This document shows, in pieces, positions 50,901 through 60,789 of a stretch of 64,000 bases of DNA; the first letter of the stretch is position 1; every line of letters begins with the position of its first letter. The notes beneath the pieces were generated by a model that had not been told where the DNA came from, made no database searches, and was given only the letters and a program-made list of their open reading frames with translations. A program made the position numbers and the translations under genes. Source of the DNA: Mercenaria mercenaria (Eukaryota > Mollusca > Bivalvia > Venerida > Veneridae). The stretch covers positions 83,369,001-83,433,000 of the forward strand of contig NC_069366.1 in assembly GCF_021730395.1 (NCBI RefSeq), read 5' to 3'.

Positions 50901-50961
50901 TTGGGAGGATGGAGCAAAATAAGAAAATACTCCCCAAGAGCCAGGTGAAAATAACCCACAT
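35996..50961 (-). CDS. DUF885-family putative zinc peptidase, 16 exons, secreted or surface
   Basis: Exons: 50874-50961, 47670-47824, 46876-47006, 45933-46068, 45370-45438, 44857-44975, 44608-44692, 43307-43474, 42430-42516, 41579-41673, 40650-40751, 39883-40054, 39081-39145, 38805-38876, 38106-38275, 35996-36234. All phases close, giving 650 residues ending in TGA. The N terminus (MWVIFTWLLGSIFLFCSIL) is a signal peptide or anchor. The DUF885 body runs from NNEFDKIVDDFWEWR. Diagnostic motifs in order: KWRFYGPMNPV, PGVFYANV, LLLHETDPGHHLQDSYAQ (HExxPGHH, the putative metal site), GWGLYSEELGEE (a likely further ligand glutamate), TWPGQATTYMIGKLKI, and FHSIVIGSGAMPLNVLEHEV. A hydrophobic C-terminal tail (FTIFVCITITLLYT) follows a polar stretch and could be a lipid-anchor signal. 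The domain family is well supported; the reaction is unknown for this family branch. Exon 1 is the least certain piece. Confidence 0.9.
36740..37550 (+). mobile_element. 5'-truncated LINE with C-terminal zinc-knuckle region
   Basis: In the last intron of the DUF885 gene, a frame ending at 37306 reads SKLR-like YFCKLRMSAHPLRIQTGRYA, then CIFCNQLDIEDEYHFVCICP and LCNYVKEALCIRNAIL. This is the usual C-terminal end of a bivalve LINE polyprotein (CxxC...HxxxxC). The insertion has no 5' part and ends in (TCTGT)n-like repeats near 37510-37540. The frame is intact over its remaining length, so the insertion may be fairly recent. Confidence 0.7.
37858..37975 (+). mobile_element. degraded type II SINE head
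   Basis: CTGTGGCTTAGTGGTTGAGA and CTCCAAACCACTTGTCAACG resemble the SINE head at 22149. A similar scrap precedes the LINE near 36640-36720. Confidence 0.4.
40895..41141. mobile_element. 247-bp MITE with about 40-bp terminal inverted repeats
   Basis: CAGGCCCAATGTTCATAAAA at the left and GTGAACACAGGGCCTG at the right, with TCAACTGAGTTTG / AAACTCAGTTGA further in. It lies in an intron of the DUF885 gene between the exons at 40650-40751 and 41579-41673. Confidence 0.75.
41700..42365. other. intron of the DUF885 gene with an unidentified open frame
   Basis: A 90-codon plus-strand frame at 41876-42145 has no recognisable motif. Sequence ending CGAAATAAATATGTTTAAAT at about 42365 may be the tail of an old retroelement. 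Confidence 0.3.
42855..43300 (-). repeat. minisatellite formed from a DUF885 exon-intron junction
   Basis: Directly downstream of the exon 43307-43474 there are about six decayed head-to-tail copies, at about 70-95-base spacing, of that exon's last 70 or so bases plus its donor. On the minus strand each unit reads like GTAGATATGACT..GATGAAATACAC..AGGAATTAGAGAG, then a TGAAAT(A/C)CAGAAAG piece. Unit landmarks (AGTCATATCTAC on the plus strand) lie near 42874, 42970, 43051, 43131, 43201 and, weaker, 43285; the exon's own copy is near 43370. Several units still translate to pieces such as TTGEIHETWIREFNR, matching the exon's TADEIHKIGIREVNR. Confidence 0.8.
43686..43783 (-). mobile_element. tRNA-derived SINE fragment
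   Basis: On the minus strand GCCGGTTCAGCTCAGTAGAT is an A-box-like head and GCAGGTTCGATTCGTGGGCC a B-box-like segment. The stem pairing does not support a complete tRNA. Confidence 0.5.
46386..46530. repeat. GC-rich tandem duplication, about 70-bp unit
   Basis: Two units share TGCACAATA-TG, then CCGTCGCGAAACC-CGCCCCGCCAGGT. They sit in an intron of the DUF885 gene, with an inverted GGGGCGGGGTTAATC scrap near 46300. Confidence 0.6.
47832..48036. mobile_element. palindromic foldback MITE abutting a DUF885 splice acceptor
   Basis: Family ends GAGCCGCATCATGAGAAAA and TTTTCTCATGGCGTGGCTT. It lies five bases from the acceptor AG (47825-47826) of the exon 47670-47824, so the pyrimidine tract of that intron is made of MITE sequence. 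Confidence 0.8.
48110..48240 (-). mobile_element. type I SINE fragment
   Basis: CTCCACAAGTAACTGACAATTT is the complement of the GTTGGCAGTTACTTGCGGA region of the SINE at 16096. Both ends are lost. Confidence 0.45.
49070..49650 (+). repeat. about 50-bp minisatellite interrupted by a MITE
   Basis: Units of the form TATGCTTTCCACTGGCTGC, then TTTTTGGCACGGTTTACGAAA. Four or five lie at 49070-49290 and three at 49505-49650, split by the foldback MITE at 49299-49504. It lies in intron 1 of the DUF885 gene. Confidence 0.8.
49299..49504. mobile_element. palindromic foldback MITE inserted in a minisatellite
   Basis: Starts GAGCCGTGCCATGGGAAAACC and ends GTCATGGCACGGCTC. The minisatellite pattern resumes directly after it. 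Confidence 0.85.
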
Positions 50962-51073
50962 GCCTATTTGAGATGAAAATGCTTATTTTAGTTGGAGCAA
51001 CGGGGAATCGATCCTCGATTCCTGGTGTTGTAATCTGCTGTCCGAACCCTGACCTAGTTTCCGATCATACCAA

Positions 51074-51083
51074 ATATATATAG
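51074..51083 (-). promoter_or_regulatory. candidate TATA box of the DUF885 gene
   Basis: CTATATATATTTGG on the minus strand, about 115 bases upstream of the ATG at 50961. The sequence between (GGAGCAACGGGGAATCGATC) resembles part of a tRNA-derived repeat, so it may also be repeat-borne. Confidence 0.3.
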
Positions 51084-51274
51084 AGTGACATGGCTTTTTT
51101 TTGTCATGCTATCAAGTACGAAACTATGAGAAGAATTATTCGCACGTGCGCGCATTTAATTGAAGATGAACGAAAGTTTATTGTTTTCTCACTGGAAGAT
51201 AAACGTTTAGTTGTTTAGTTCCATTTATAATTGTGTGTTCTTCAATAGATAAGACAAGGTCGTGGGATGGGGGC

Positions 51275-51294
51275 GGGGGGGGGGGGGGGGGGGG
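51275..51294 (+). repeat. poly-G run of 20 bases
   Basis: Uninterrupted G tract upstream of the DUF885 gene, followed by a purine-rich GGAAGGAAGGGGG stretch. Confidence 0.9.
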
Positions 51295-51529
51295 AAGGAA
51301 GGGGGCTGAAAAGGAAACACCAGCATTATTTTGGATAAAGTTAAATAGAGGTGAGCGAACTACATGGCCAACTCAAGTTAACAATATGCTTTCTGTTAAA
51401 ATTAAAGAAGTTTGTCCCTGTTTTAAATAATTATATCTGCCTCTGACTATGTATTTTTATATATCTGACATTGAATTATATTAAATACACTTCCCTCTTT
51501 TCCAAACAAATTATATGTACCAAAACAAC

Positions 51530-51740
51530 AAAGGACGACTCGGCAATTTCCGTGAGTCTACGTAATCTCCGTGTTCTCATTCGAAACTATCGCGGTTACA
51601 AGCAAATGGAGTTCCGTAAAGTTTGGAAATGCCTAAATCGCATGAGGACAGGAAATGCCTAAATCGCATGAGGAGAGGAAATGCCTAAATCGCACGAGGA
51701 GAACACGTACTCGAACGGAAATTGCCCTATTGCATTATGG
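51530..51740. repeat. inverted-repeat element with a 26-bp triplication
   Basis: Ends CTCGGCAATTTCCGTGAGT and CGAACGGAAATTGCCC are inverted. Inside are three exact-length 26-base units GGAAATGCCTAAATCGCATG... beginning at 51625, 51651 and 51677. Related words occur near 25885 and 44220, so this is a dispersed family. Confidence 0.6.
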
Positions 51741-51744
51741 GTCC

Positions 51745-52640
51745 TCTACCAAATCAAGAGAGTAAGGTGGCAGGGGAGTGCAAATTTGCGAATTCCACAT
51801 TGACGTGTTGGTAAGTGTTGAAATATCCATAGAAATTTCGTTTTTGCTTATTTTTCTTTGAAACTACTATGGATCATTGCAGATACTATAGACTACATAA
51901 AGACGCCTCACCGGTCCTATGCACCTGTCGCTTTCCACGCCAGATGTAGTGAAAATCGGCCAAAGCATCCAAATTTTATAGACCAAAAATAGCCTAACCG
52001 GGCCTCACTTTGAACTCTGCCATTCATCCATTTTTATTTTTAAATCCAATTTCGTAGCATATATCTATAGTTCGAACATAGATGCATACCAGGGTGGTGT
52101 GAAATGTGTCTGCCTACCACCACTTTATTTCCCTAATTTTCACTTTAAAAAAAGTGGATGGATGACAGCCGCGCGTCTGGCCGACTTTTTGTTCTGATAT
52201 TTTTGCTTTAGCCTCAACCGGAATGACGAAGCTAGGAATTTTAAAACACCCGCCATGTAGAATCATTAACCGTTCCACATTCCCCAGGTAAATTAAAGAA
52301 TTAATAACGATAAATAACCAGTAAGATAGATATGCCTTTATATCTACCCTGTCCTGTTTATACAGAAAATCGACAGGGGCAAAAAACTACGAAACCGCTC
52401 CCCTGCCACCTAAAGTTGTTAAAGGATAGCACGTTCTAATGACACACCGTTTATATATGCGCGTTCCGTGGCAAAACGTAAATGTACAACTTTAGTCATT
52501 CATTTACTCTAGAATAGCATTAACGCATGATTCTGTTAGTGCATTGGGTTTTGAAGATGTTAAAATAAAAGGAAATATGCGTTAGCCCTACATCAAAAGA
52601 ATATTAAGTCATACTATCTAATTATTCGAATCTGGAACTA
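51745..52640. other. upstream intergenic region, nothing recognised
   Basis: Short frames only. CTAAAGTTGTTAAAGG and CTAGAATAGCATTAAC words look repeat-like, but I could not place them in a family. Confidence 0.3.
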
Positions 52641-52699
52641 TTTATTATCTTATGGGACAGACTTTCTTTTTTTTTTTTTTTTTTTTGTATGTATCTTAA

Positions 52700-52981
52700 T
52701 TGTCATGTATAATCTTTGTGACGCATGGTAATTCTTTTAAAACATAGTTATTGTTACATTACGTTTATTTAAGACTTCTTTAATTTGAGAAAATTTAAGT
52801 AATTCTGATATGTGTATTTTTGTATAAATGTTAAATTATAAATTGACTGTATGATTGTGTGTATGTGTGAATGTATATCAGATGAAGGCCATACTGGAAA
52901 TAAGTTGTAAAATATCTGTATTTGTACACTTAGTATGTCACCTTCAGAAAATAAAGTTATTATTATTATTATTATTATTAT
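52700..52981 (+). mobile_element. probable LINE 3' end with (ATT)n tail
   Basis: Non-coding sequence ends CTTCAGAAAATAAAGTTATT followed by (ATT)n to about 52981, typical of a retrotransposed 3' end. No coding part is left. Confidence 0.4.
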
Positions 52982-53399
52982 TTCGTTTGCATGCGCTTTA
53001 ACCACGTTCGCCATGCAACGAGCATGTTTACAGCACGCGATCTCCTTGTTAACACAATTTTCCTCCCCTGTTCAAATACATTTTGTAAAAGATATAAAAG
53101 GAAGAAAGAAAAAACTAACGCTTATTGCAAAATGATAAATGCTAATCGTAGAATTCTTTAACTTCATGAGTTAATAATCTGCAATTTTTAAACTTATGAA
53201 TACATTTTTCAAAATTATTTGAGAACATGTAATTTTCTTCCAGTCTGATTTGAAGCAATAGCATTTTCTACCGGTCATGGAAACATGGTTCCGAAACTAT
53301 TTAGCATAAACTGTTTAGAAAAAAATTGTTAGAAACAAAGTTATGTAACAAAGGCCAATGACTATTCAAAGGATGCGTTTAGTCACGGATATATTCATT

Positions 53400-54840
53400 T
53401 CTTCATTTGAATAAGCAATAAGCAATAAGCAATAAACATTTGACATTTATTCGTATTTCGCAATTTTTAATTAGCATTTATCGTTTGTTTGACAGATCAA
53501 TATTTGACATTAAGCAATTGGCAAATAGCATTTTGCACTAACTATTAGGCATTTAGCATTTTGGAAATTAGCATGGCGCACCGGCCTTCCATAGGTGTTA
53601 AGAATAAATAAATTGCGATACACTGGACGATCCTTCGGGTAGATCTTAATTGTTGAAACTATGTATCATTATCCTCTCCAATACGGTGAAGGGTGTTTAA
53701 TTACATTTTGCTGTCTTTTTGTATAGAGGCTATAATCCATCACAATACAAATTGCTAAATTACATTTTTCAAATTGGTAATTACACATTTCATGCGCCTA
53801 GATAACAATTCAGTCTACCTTCCATGCGGATAATAAATTGAAAGTTGTAACAATGTAAATGATAACGTCTTTTATCGGCCGGAAACACCTTCCAGTTGAG
53901 TGATTGCGATTTGTAATGCATTCAGTTTTAAGTGAAACAATTTAGTATGCAACTCGTACAACTACACTTTCATATTTAATATCATTGCGAATGCTATAAA
54001 GGAACCGTTTATCATTTATATTTCCAAAATAAAGACTAAATTTCGGCGGAACGAAAATGCACTGTTGCTGTTTTCGCTAGACTAAGTTCTAAATGTAAAT
54101 AAACGAACGACGATTTTAATCATTTGTATATTTATATATAAACAGAAAATTCAAGTTTATTTCATCTCGTGGTATTATTTCCCTCTTGGCTACACAACTC
54201 GTGAAATATTTTATTTTCATACCACTCAAGGATATCACAGATAAGGTAAATAGCAAAATAAACGTAATGCCATTTTTTCATAAAAGTCACAGATTTTTCG
54301 GCGAGACTTTTTTTTGACACGGATGCCTGTTTAAAATGTAACAGTTATGACGACAGTGTTTAATTTAGAAGTATGTGTAATTTGGACATTTCCTTCGCTG
54401 AAAACTTTACATAGACGTTTCGTGTTTCAGTAAATTAATGCGTTTTGGTAACAAACTTTCCAGTTAATGTTGGTGACAGTTTATATCCCTCCGCATTCTC
54501 TCAAAGATACTTCTGTCGTGTCGATATTCGTTAGTTTTCACTCCAAAATCCGTTACAACTTGAAATTAAACATGATGCTGTAATATCTATACTACACATT
54601 ATCATGTTCTTCATGCCTCCTCTACTATTTTCTATGTAAAAATAACAATTTATAACATATTTTATCAGCATTTCTAGCCTTTCACTTCCTGCGAGCTATC
54701 CGAGTCTTGAAGGTCTGTCTTTAGGCAATCAAAACATATCAAAAATATGGGATCGACTTTAATGCAGTGAAACCATGGTCACGTGACTGAGACACTAATA
54801 TTGCGTAGGTAGACATCAGAAAATACCTACTTTCACTTTA
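53400..54840. other. AT-rich gap with low-complexity GCAATA/GCATTT motifs
   Basis: The stretch near 53410-53580 repeats AAGCAATA and TAGCATTT words. Beyond that I see no exon, RNA gene or element. Confidence 0.35.
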
Positions 54841-54844
54841 CAGG

Positions 54845-55380
54845 CCCGGATCCAGAAAGATTTGACTGCGGGGGGAGGGGGGCACCGGTCTAGAACAAGG
54901 ATGTCAAAGACGAGGCACATAGCGAGGTTTTTGAGGGGTGCTTTTTGCCCGTATTTGGGAGGGGGGGGGGGGGGTCAGGGGGGTCTCCCCTAGGAAATTT
55001 TTTAAAATGGTGGCCTCTGGCGCATTTATTGGTGGCTGTACTCCCTTCATTTTAGGGGGGCAGGGGGCTCTACCTCTGGAAATTTTTTGAAATACAGGCA
55101 TGAAATGGTGGTCTCTGGTGCATTTTTGGTCTAAATTTTGAGGTAATGGAGGAGTCACTTCCCTCTTGATGGAGGAAGGTGGGGGTCAGGGGGCATACAG
55201 GTATGAAATGGTGGCCTCTGGTGCGTTTCTGGGTCTAAATTTTGAGAAAAAAATATTCCTTTGCCAAAATAGTAGTTGCATCTTTGATGAGTATAGGTCA
55301 CTTCTCAGCCAACTGGCGCGGGGGGGGGGGGGGGGGGGGGGAACGGGCCCCCTCGGCCCGGCCCTGGACCCGGGCCTGCT
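54845..55380 (+). repeat. G-rich tandem-repeat element, second copy
   Basis: Same family and orientation as 1300-1870: TGAAATACAGGCATGAAATGG, GGTGGCCTCTGGTGCGTTT, GATGAGTATAGGTCACTTCTC. It contains poly-G runs of 14 (54961-54974) and 22 (55320-55341). Confidence 0.7.
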
Positions 55381-55647
55381 TTACAAAACAGCTTCGACTT
55401 ACCTTTTGAAGCATATAACGTAGCTTAAAATCATCCACAGACATTCCTCTGGCATATATCTGGCATGAAAATGGCCTTTACTAGGCGGGGAAAAATGCAC
55501 TATATATTGATATAGACTACATTCGAGTGGACCACGGAGGCATATCCGACCAATTACTACATTCATGCCTCTTTAGACACATTCACTTATTACAGGTAAT
55601 GTATTTCATTATGTAAAGTTAGAAGCAAAGGGGAATATGGTGGCTGA

Positions 55648-56122
55648 TTTAGGACATTGCGTTATGTCGCGTTAGCGTGCGTGCGTCTTTTATAGCATAT
55701 TTCGTTTTGATGTCCTGGCGCGCACGCCAAGGCGCCATAACAGAAAGTTTTGTTGTCGTTTTGACGCGCGCACAAATGCGACAAAACGTAACTTACAACG
55801 CGACATAACGAAACAGAACGCAACTGAACAAAACGCTTTATATTGTGCTGGCGCGCGCACCATCAACGAAAGTTTCGTGTTGGTACGCCAAAACACGCCA
55901 AAAAGAAATCTTTATTAATGGCACGTATGCAATCGCAAAATAAAACCGTTTCATCCTGTCGCGTTCTATGTTTCGTTCTGTCCCGTTTGATAGTTTCGTT
56001 TTGGCGCGCGCGCCAACCAAAACGACACACAAAACTTTCAAAATTTCGTTATGGCGCATTGGCGCGGGCGCCAGGAGGATAAAACGAAATGTTCTATAAA
56101 AGACATAACGAGATGTCCTAAA
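55648..56122. mobile_element. foldback element rich in GGCGCGCGCC blocks
   Basis: Ends TTTAGGACAT and ATGTCCTAAA, with GTTATGTC and CTTTTATAG words mirrored just inside both ends. The interior has four or more palindromic GGCGCGCGC/GCGCGCGCC blocks separated by AAAACGAAA-type AT-rich sequence, unlike its AT-rich surroundings. Frames open in both directions are shadows. Confidence 0.65.
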
Positions 56123-56129
56123 TAAGCTT

Positions 56130-56550
56130 CCAGAGAGGAATATATCTACCAATGCCATACACAGCAAGGAAAAAACATTGTTGGTTTTCTTCACTGTCTA
56201 AAATTTGTATAATGTAATACTTCTCACGCCTAAAATTGATCTTATTTTCTAAAAAATAATATTACCAGTACAAAGAATTCTTGCAATCGTAAAAAAAGGA
56301 ATACCCAATTACAATTTAATAAAATTTATATTACCCTGACCCCAATGATAAATATTACCAATGATAATGAAAAAATGTAAATTCTGCAATTTTATTATTT
56401 TCAATGTTACAAGTATAATACCTCTTTTCTTTTTTTTTCTCAATATTAAATACTTCTTAGTTATATTATTAAATGTTATTTACAAAGCTTTTTATCTCAG
56501 ATGAAGAAATTATATTAACCAATATTTTCCTTTAAAAAAAAAATAATGGT
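56130..56550. other. 3' flank of GDAP1-like copy B
   Basis: Very AT-rich. TTTATT at 56391-56396 could be the polyadenylation signal (about 155 bases past the stop). Confidence 0.35.
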
Positions 56551-59500
56551 TTAGGTTTTCCGAAGTATCTTTGTGTCTTTAAAATACTCTCTTAGCCCAA
56601 CATATCCTAGGCCGACAAGTCCCACAATAAGTCCTAATTTTAAAGCTCTTATTCCGTATGTTTTAAGCATCATTTTTGCCATAATGCCTTTAAAACTGGC
56701 AAATTTAGCCACCATTTTCACCACTGAGGGTCTTTCCATTAATCTAGTATAATACTCGTATACCACTGGTCTCGTTGTGCTTGAGAAATAGCGAGTGTCG
56801 ACTCCGACAAACTTCAGACGAAAAAATAACGTTGTCGCCGTGATGTCTGCAGCAGTGAAAGTCGGACCAAACAGCCAGGTATTTCGACTTCCTTCGTGTT
56901 CTGAAAATAGGAAATTTATCCAAAAACAATCAAACAAACACTGAAATCGTTGGTTCAAGTTAAATTTGGATGAAGTTCTATGATATATTTAAATTAACTC
57001 AAATATAACGATTCAGTGTCATTCTCATCAAGCAATGCTTCGACATAGTCTCCGTGATGAACTTGGAGCAGTCGCAGTTCACGTATGCGAGAATGGGTTT
57101 TGTTTGATATAAACATGCATGAAAAAATGTTTTCTGTCAAACAGAAATATAAGTAGAGGTTAGGGCGCTCAACTAGATCCCACTATTCGCATGAGCCTGT
57201 GATACTATTTTCTTTGAAATTGTCCCTGAGGATATTTGCCTATCCTAGGAATATAATTATCACGTGATCTTACTCCGTTATTCGTGCTGTCTTGGGCTTT
57301 TACTGCTGATTCAAAGCACGACAAACTCCAAATGATCAGTACCAAAAATACTTATTTTATTTTATTTCATTATCTACCTTGTTTTGTCTTTTTCAGCCTT
57401 TTTTCGATTTCATCAAATATGAGTTCAAGGTCATCCAAACACTTCATGACCTTGTTTTCATCCATTATAGTTGCAAGCCTCTCTGACACCTTGACGATCT
57501 TTTTGTCAATGGCATCTTGAAGTTCCGGTGAACTACTTCCTCGTTTCTTCCGCAGATTGGATATTTCTCCAGAAAACTTTTTCTCTACAAAATACAAAAA
57601 AAGTCAATGAAATATATCCCATGCAAGTATACTGATAGATAACATTTACTATTTCCTCTGTAAAACGTTTCAAATTCCGAGATTAAATTACTGTCAATGT
57701 AGCTGAGGTTAAATCTAGAACAGTTAGTGATAAACAGAAAGCATAAGAGAATTTAGTTCCTATATATTTATTCCCCTTTAAAACTCTCTTTGTGCTAGCA
57801 GTTCTTGCAACAGAAGTGGAGTACCTCTCTAAGACAGTGGCTTTGGCTAGGTAGGGTTGGGTTACTTATTCTTTTATTTTCTTTTTGTTGGGTTTATGTC
57901 ACACCGATACAATCTGGTCATAAAGTGACTTGATGTTGGGAAATCCCAGGTGCTGCTCCAGGCATTGTTTCAGGCATAGACGGGCACCTGGGTAGATCCA
58001 CCGACCTTCCGTAAGCCATTCGTATGGCTTCCTCTGAAGAATTCTATACCACAAGTGACGTTTTGAACCCACATATACTTGCCCGCATTTTCACGTGTAA
58101 ACATTGCAGGTATCTCGATGACTCCATCTTTGTGTTTTAAATTACGGTTACATATAATTCCAAATGTAATTATGTCGATAGGTATGTCATGGAGCAGTTT
58201 CCGGAAATCTCTGACGTCACTTCCGTATCCAGTTTCCACATCTGGTACCAGTTTTGAGTCTACAAGTAATAAATAAGTAACTGTTCAGTTTAAGATCCAA
58301 GAAATTTCGTATAAATTAAAAAATGTTCAGCTAAAAAAGTAAAGAAAGGGAAATGTTGCGCTCTTATAATGATCAGAAGGATTTTTCCTGTTGAATATCA
58401 AATTCAAAGTTACTGCCCCTAGCTTGAAACTATGCAAATTTGAACATATGTGGGTTACAACGTTAAAAAAGACCATATGATTAGATGTTTTGAAAGAATC
58501 AGGTTTTAGTGAATGATTATATTAAAAATCCTTCACCTGGGAATTCAAATGATACACCTTGCACTGGATCTGTTAACAGAACCGAAGAAAAGCACAAAAA
58601 CGGAGTTAACATCTAATCTCAATGATGTGATGCCCCGTGACGAAACACATACATTTTCTCATCCTAATCAGCCATTAATCATAAAATGTTTGGTTGTTTA
58701 ATAGAAACAAAAGCACACTATGAATGAGTTACCAGAAGGAAACGTTTCATCGATGACGTCAATAATAGTTTCTGACTCGGCGGTACATTTTCCGTCTATT
58801 TTCAAAACTGGGACTTCCCCATTTTTGTTGATAGCTAAGTACCAGTCCTGGTTTTGTTCTCCTGATTGAATGTTTACAACATGTTCTTCAAATGGTACAT
58901 CCTTTTCATATAATGCTAGTAGAGCCTACAAGTAAGATTTGTCATTTTATAATGCTTTCATCACTGCCAATGTTGTACTGATAATTACAAGACCCACTTC
59001 ATTTCATACACTGTGGAAAACTACAATATACTAGTATACATTAAGGCTAGTTCACATTCTATTGCAGTCTCAGAATGTGACTTTGGTAAATTTAAGATTG
59101 TGTTGTGAAAAACAACAATGACAAGAAAAAAAAACAAAGAAGAAACCATTAAAATGCCGGTCTCAAAACTAAGCTCTATCATCTGAGGTTCTGGTTAACA
59201 ATTATTGCTTTTTTGAGTATAAAACAGGCATATTTTTGTCCTATTTTGAGTAAGAAGTTTGATTTACGTGTCAAAATATATACACGTGTGTGGAGTTTCA
59301 CTACGGTCTCAAGATACCGGTCAGCGAAAAAGTTAGTTTTGCAGTAATAGTTAAAATCTTATGGTCGAAATGAAACACTGTGCTTTAATTCGCTTGAACA
59401 GATATGGCCAACACGGTAGCTTTAAACAGACTGACCATTTGACATTAAGTGGGTCAAATGTGTGTAAATAATGGATAAAAATATCTCGCGGCATACTATA

Positions 59501-60052
59501 AATGTCACGTAAAGTTAAGTGTCAACAATTGTATGTAGTGATATCAACGCTGAATATCTGACTCTGAAACAGAAAAATAAACTAAATTCTTGATTTTGCC
59601 CATCATTTTGAAATATAACTCGAGTGATTTACCATGTCTTTATAATGTACAAAAGACACAAAGTTTGTTTTCCTAAGCTGACGTAATAGTAATAAAGTAA
59701 TGTTAATATTACATGTGATTACGTAATGCAATGACAACTTGATTTTTTTCTTGCATAACAATCTCCATCAAAATATCTAGACTCATCATCATCATCATCA
59801 TCCTCGTCGTCATTGTCATTATGATCAGCATCATCATTATTATGTACGCTATAAGACTTATATCATACTTAAATGTTTCAGTTTTAACATAAGGCACACA
59901 AACCTTTTCATATTTGCCTTTGAACTGAAAGACATAGATCAACACAATTTAACAACGTTTTAGATGAGACAAAAAGATTAATGATATATTCTTACCTTAA
60001 GTGAATAATACGAACTGGGAAAAAAGTATAATTTGACTTTGTTTAATTCCAT
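56551..60052 (-). CDS. GDAP1-like protein, copy B (tail-anchored GST-fold protein)
   Basis: Five exons: 59996-60052, 58733-58925, 58083-58259, 57378-57584 and 56551-56900, giving 327 residues. Junction phases equal those of copy A (0, 1, 1, 1), and exons 2 and 4 have identical lengths in the two genes (193 and 207). The GST-like N half has KLYFFPSSYYSLK, GEVPVLKIDGK and AESETIIDVID; the GDAP1 insertion has LHDIPIDIITFG; the C half has TWLFGPTFTAADITATT and TRPVVYEYYTRLMERPSVVK; the tail anchor is LGLIVGLVGLGYVGL. Exon 2 is roughly 60 percent identical to copy A, so the duplication is old. Intron 3 begins with GC rather than GT (GCG G|GCAAGT). TTTCAG directly before the start codon suggests a spliced untranslated first exon. 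The likely site is the mitochondrial outer membrane, by family analogy. Confidence 0.92.
57886..58069 (-). mobile_element. type II SINE fragment beside the copy-B exon 3 donor
   Basis: On the minus strand GTGGGTTCAAAACGTCACTT starts 13 bases beyond the exon end and continues into GGCTTACGGAAGGTCGGTGG and GTCACTTTATGACC. It is a 5'-shortened copy of the family at 22149, inserted into the start of the intron. Confidence 0.7.
59780..59845. repeat. (TCA)n-rich microsatellite
   Basis: Imperfect TCA/ATC repeats in intron 1 of GDAP1-like copy B. Confidence 0.7.
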
Positions 60053-60174
60053 CCTGAAAGCTAAATAACCGATAAGAGCAACAGTCCTATATTTTAACCC
60101 AGGGGCGTCACCGTGTCCAACAGTATGTATACACAGTGTCCAATAGTGATACTGATTTGCAGTCGTAACACCGC

Positions 60175-60778
60175 TTAAGGTAGTTCTGCACATTTGATAA
60201 ACCGGAAGTGATGGCGAAACATTATTTATCCGGAAAACGTAGAATAAAGCCTGGATTCGGCGTACGGAAATGAAAATCATTTCATGAATAATTGAAATCT
60301 GTGAGTAAAATTACAATACCACTGTTGCTATATTTCTAAAGTCAAAATTTGATATTAAAACATATCACACGTTAAAACAATCAAAGTAATGTCTTAAAAT
60401 TTTCGTGAAATGTCCGGTTCACTTTAATCATGGTCAAATATCTCAAAAATAAGCACACGGACCTATACATTTTGTTTCACTTAATTATAGACCATGTGTT
60501 TATTTACAACTGTGAGAAGTTTCATCAAAATCTACATTGTAGAAAAAATTCTATTCGCGAAGATGTTATGAAAGTAACGATTTTCCCATAGACTCCCATT
60601 ATGAAATATTGCTTGAGGTCCAAATTTTTCAAATCAGTCTAGCAAAAAACCAAGCACACGAGCCTATCTTTTTTATTTGCTGAATTTTCTATGTATTCTG
60701 GAGTTTTGAAACATCACAGTTTTATCAAATTCTATATTGTAGAAAAAAATTCGATCAAAACGTGCAGAACTACCTTAA
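60175..60778. mobile_element. TTAA-flanked MITE upstream of GDAP1-like copy B
   Basis: TTAA at 60175-60178 and 60775-60778 bracket inverted ends GGTAGTTCTGCAC and GTGCAGAACTACC, as in piggyBac-related non-autonomous elements. The interior holds two diverged halves, each with AAGCACACGGACCTAT-like and CTACATTGTAGAAAAAA-like words. It starts 123 bases upstream of the start codon, so it may lie in the promoter or the first intron. Confidence 0.8.
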
Positions 60779-60789
60779 AGTTAGCGGAT

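Noticed and set aside
55690-56194. Overlapping open frames of about 70-120 codons on both strands
   Set aside because: They lie across palindromic GGCGCGCGCC blocks of a foldback element; composition is explained by the repeat.
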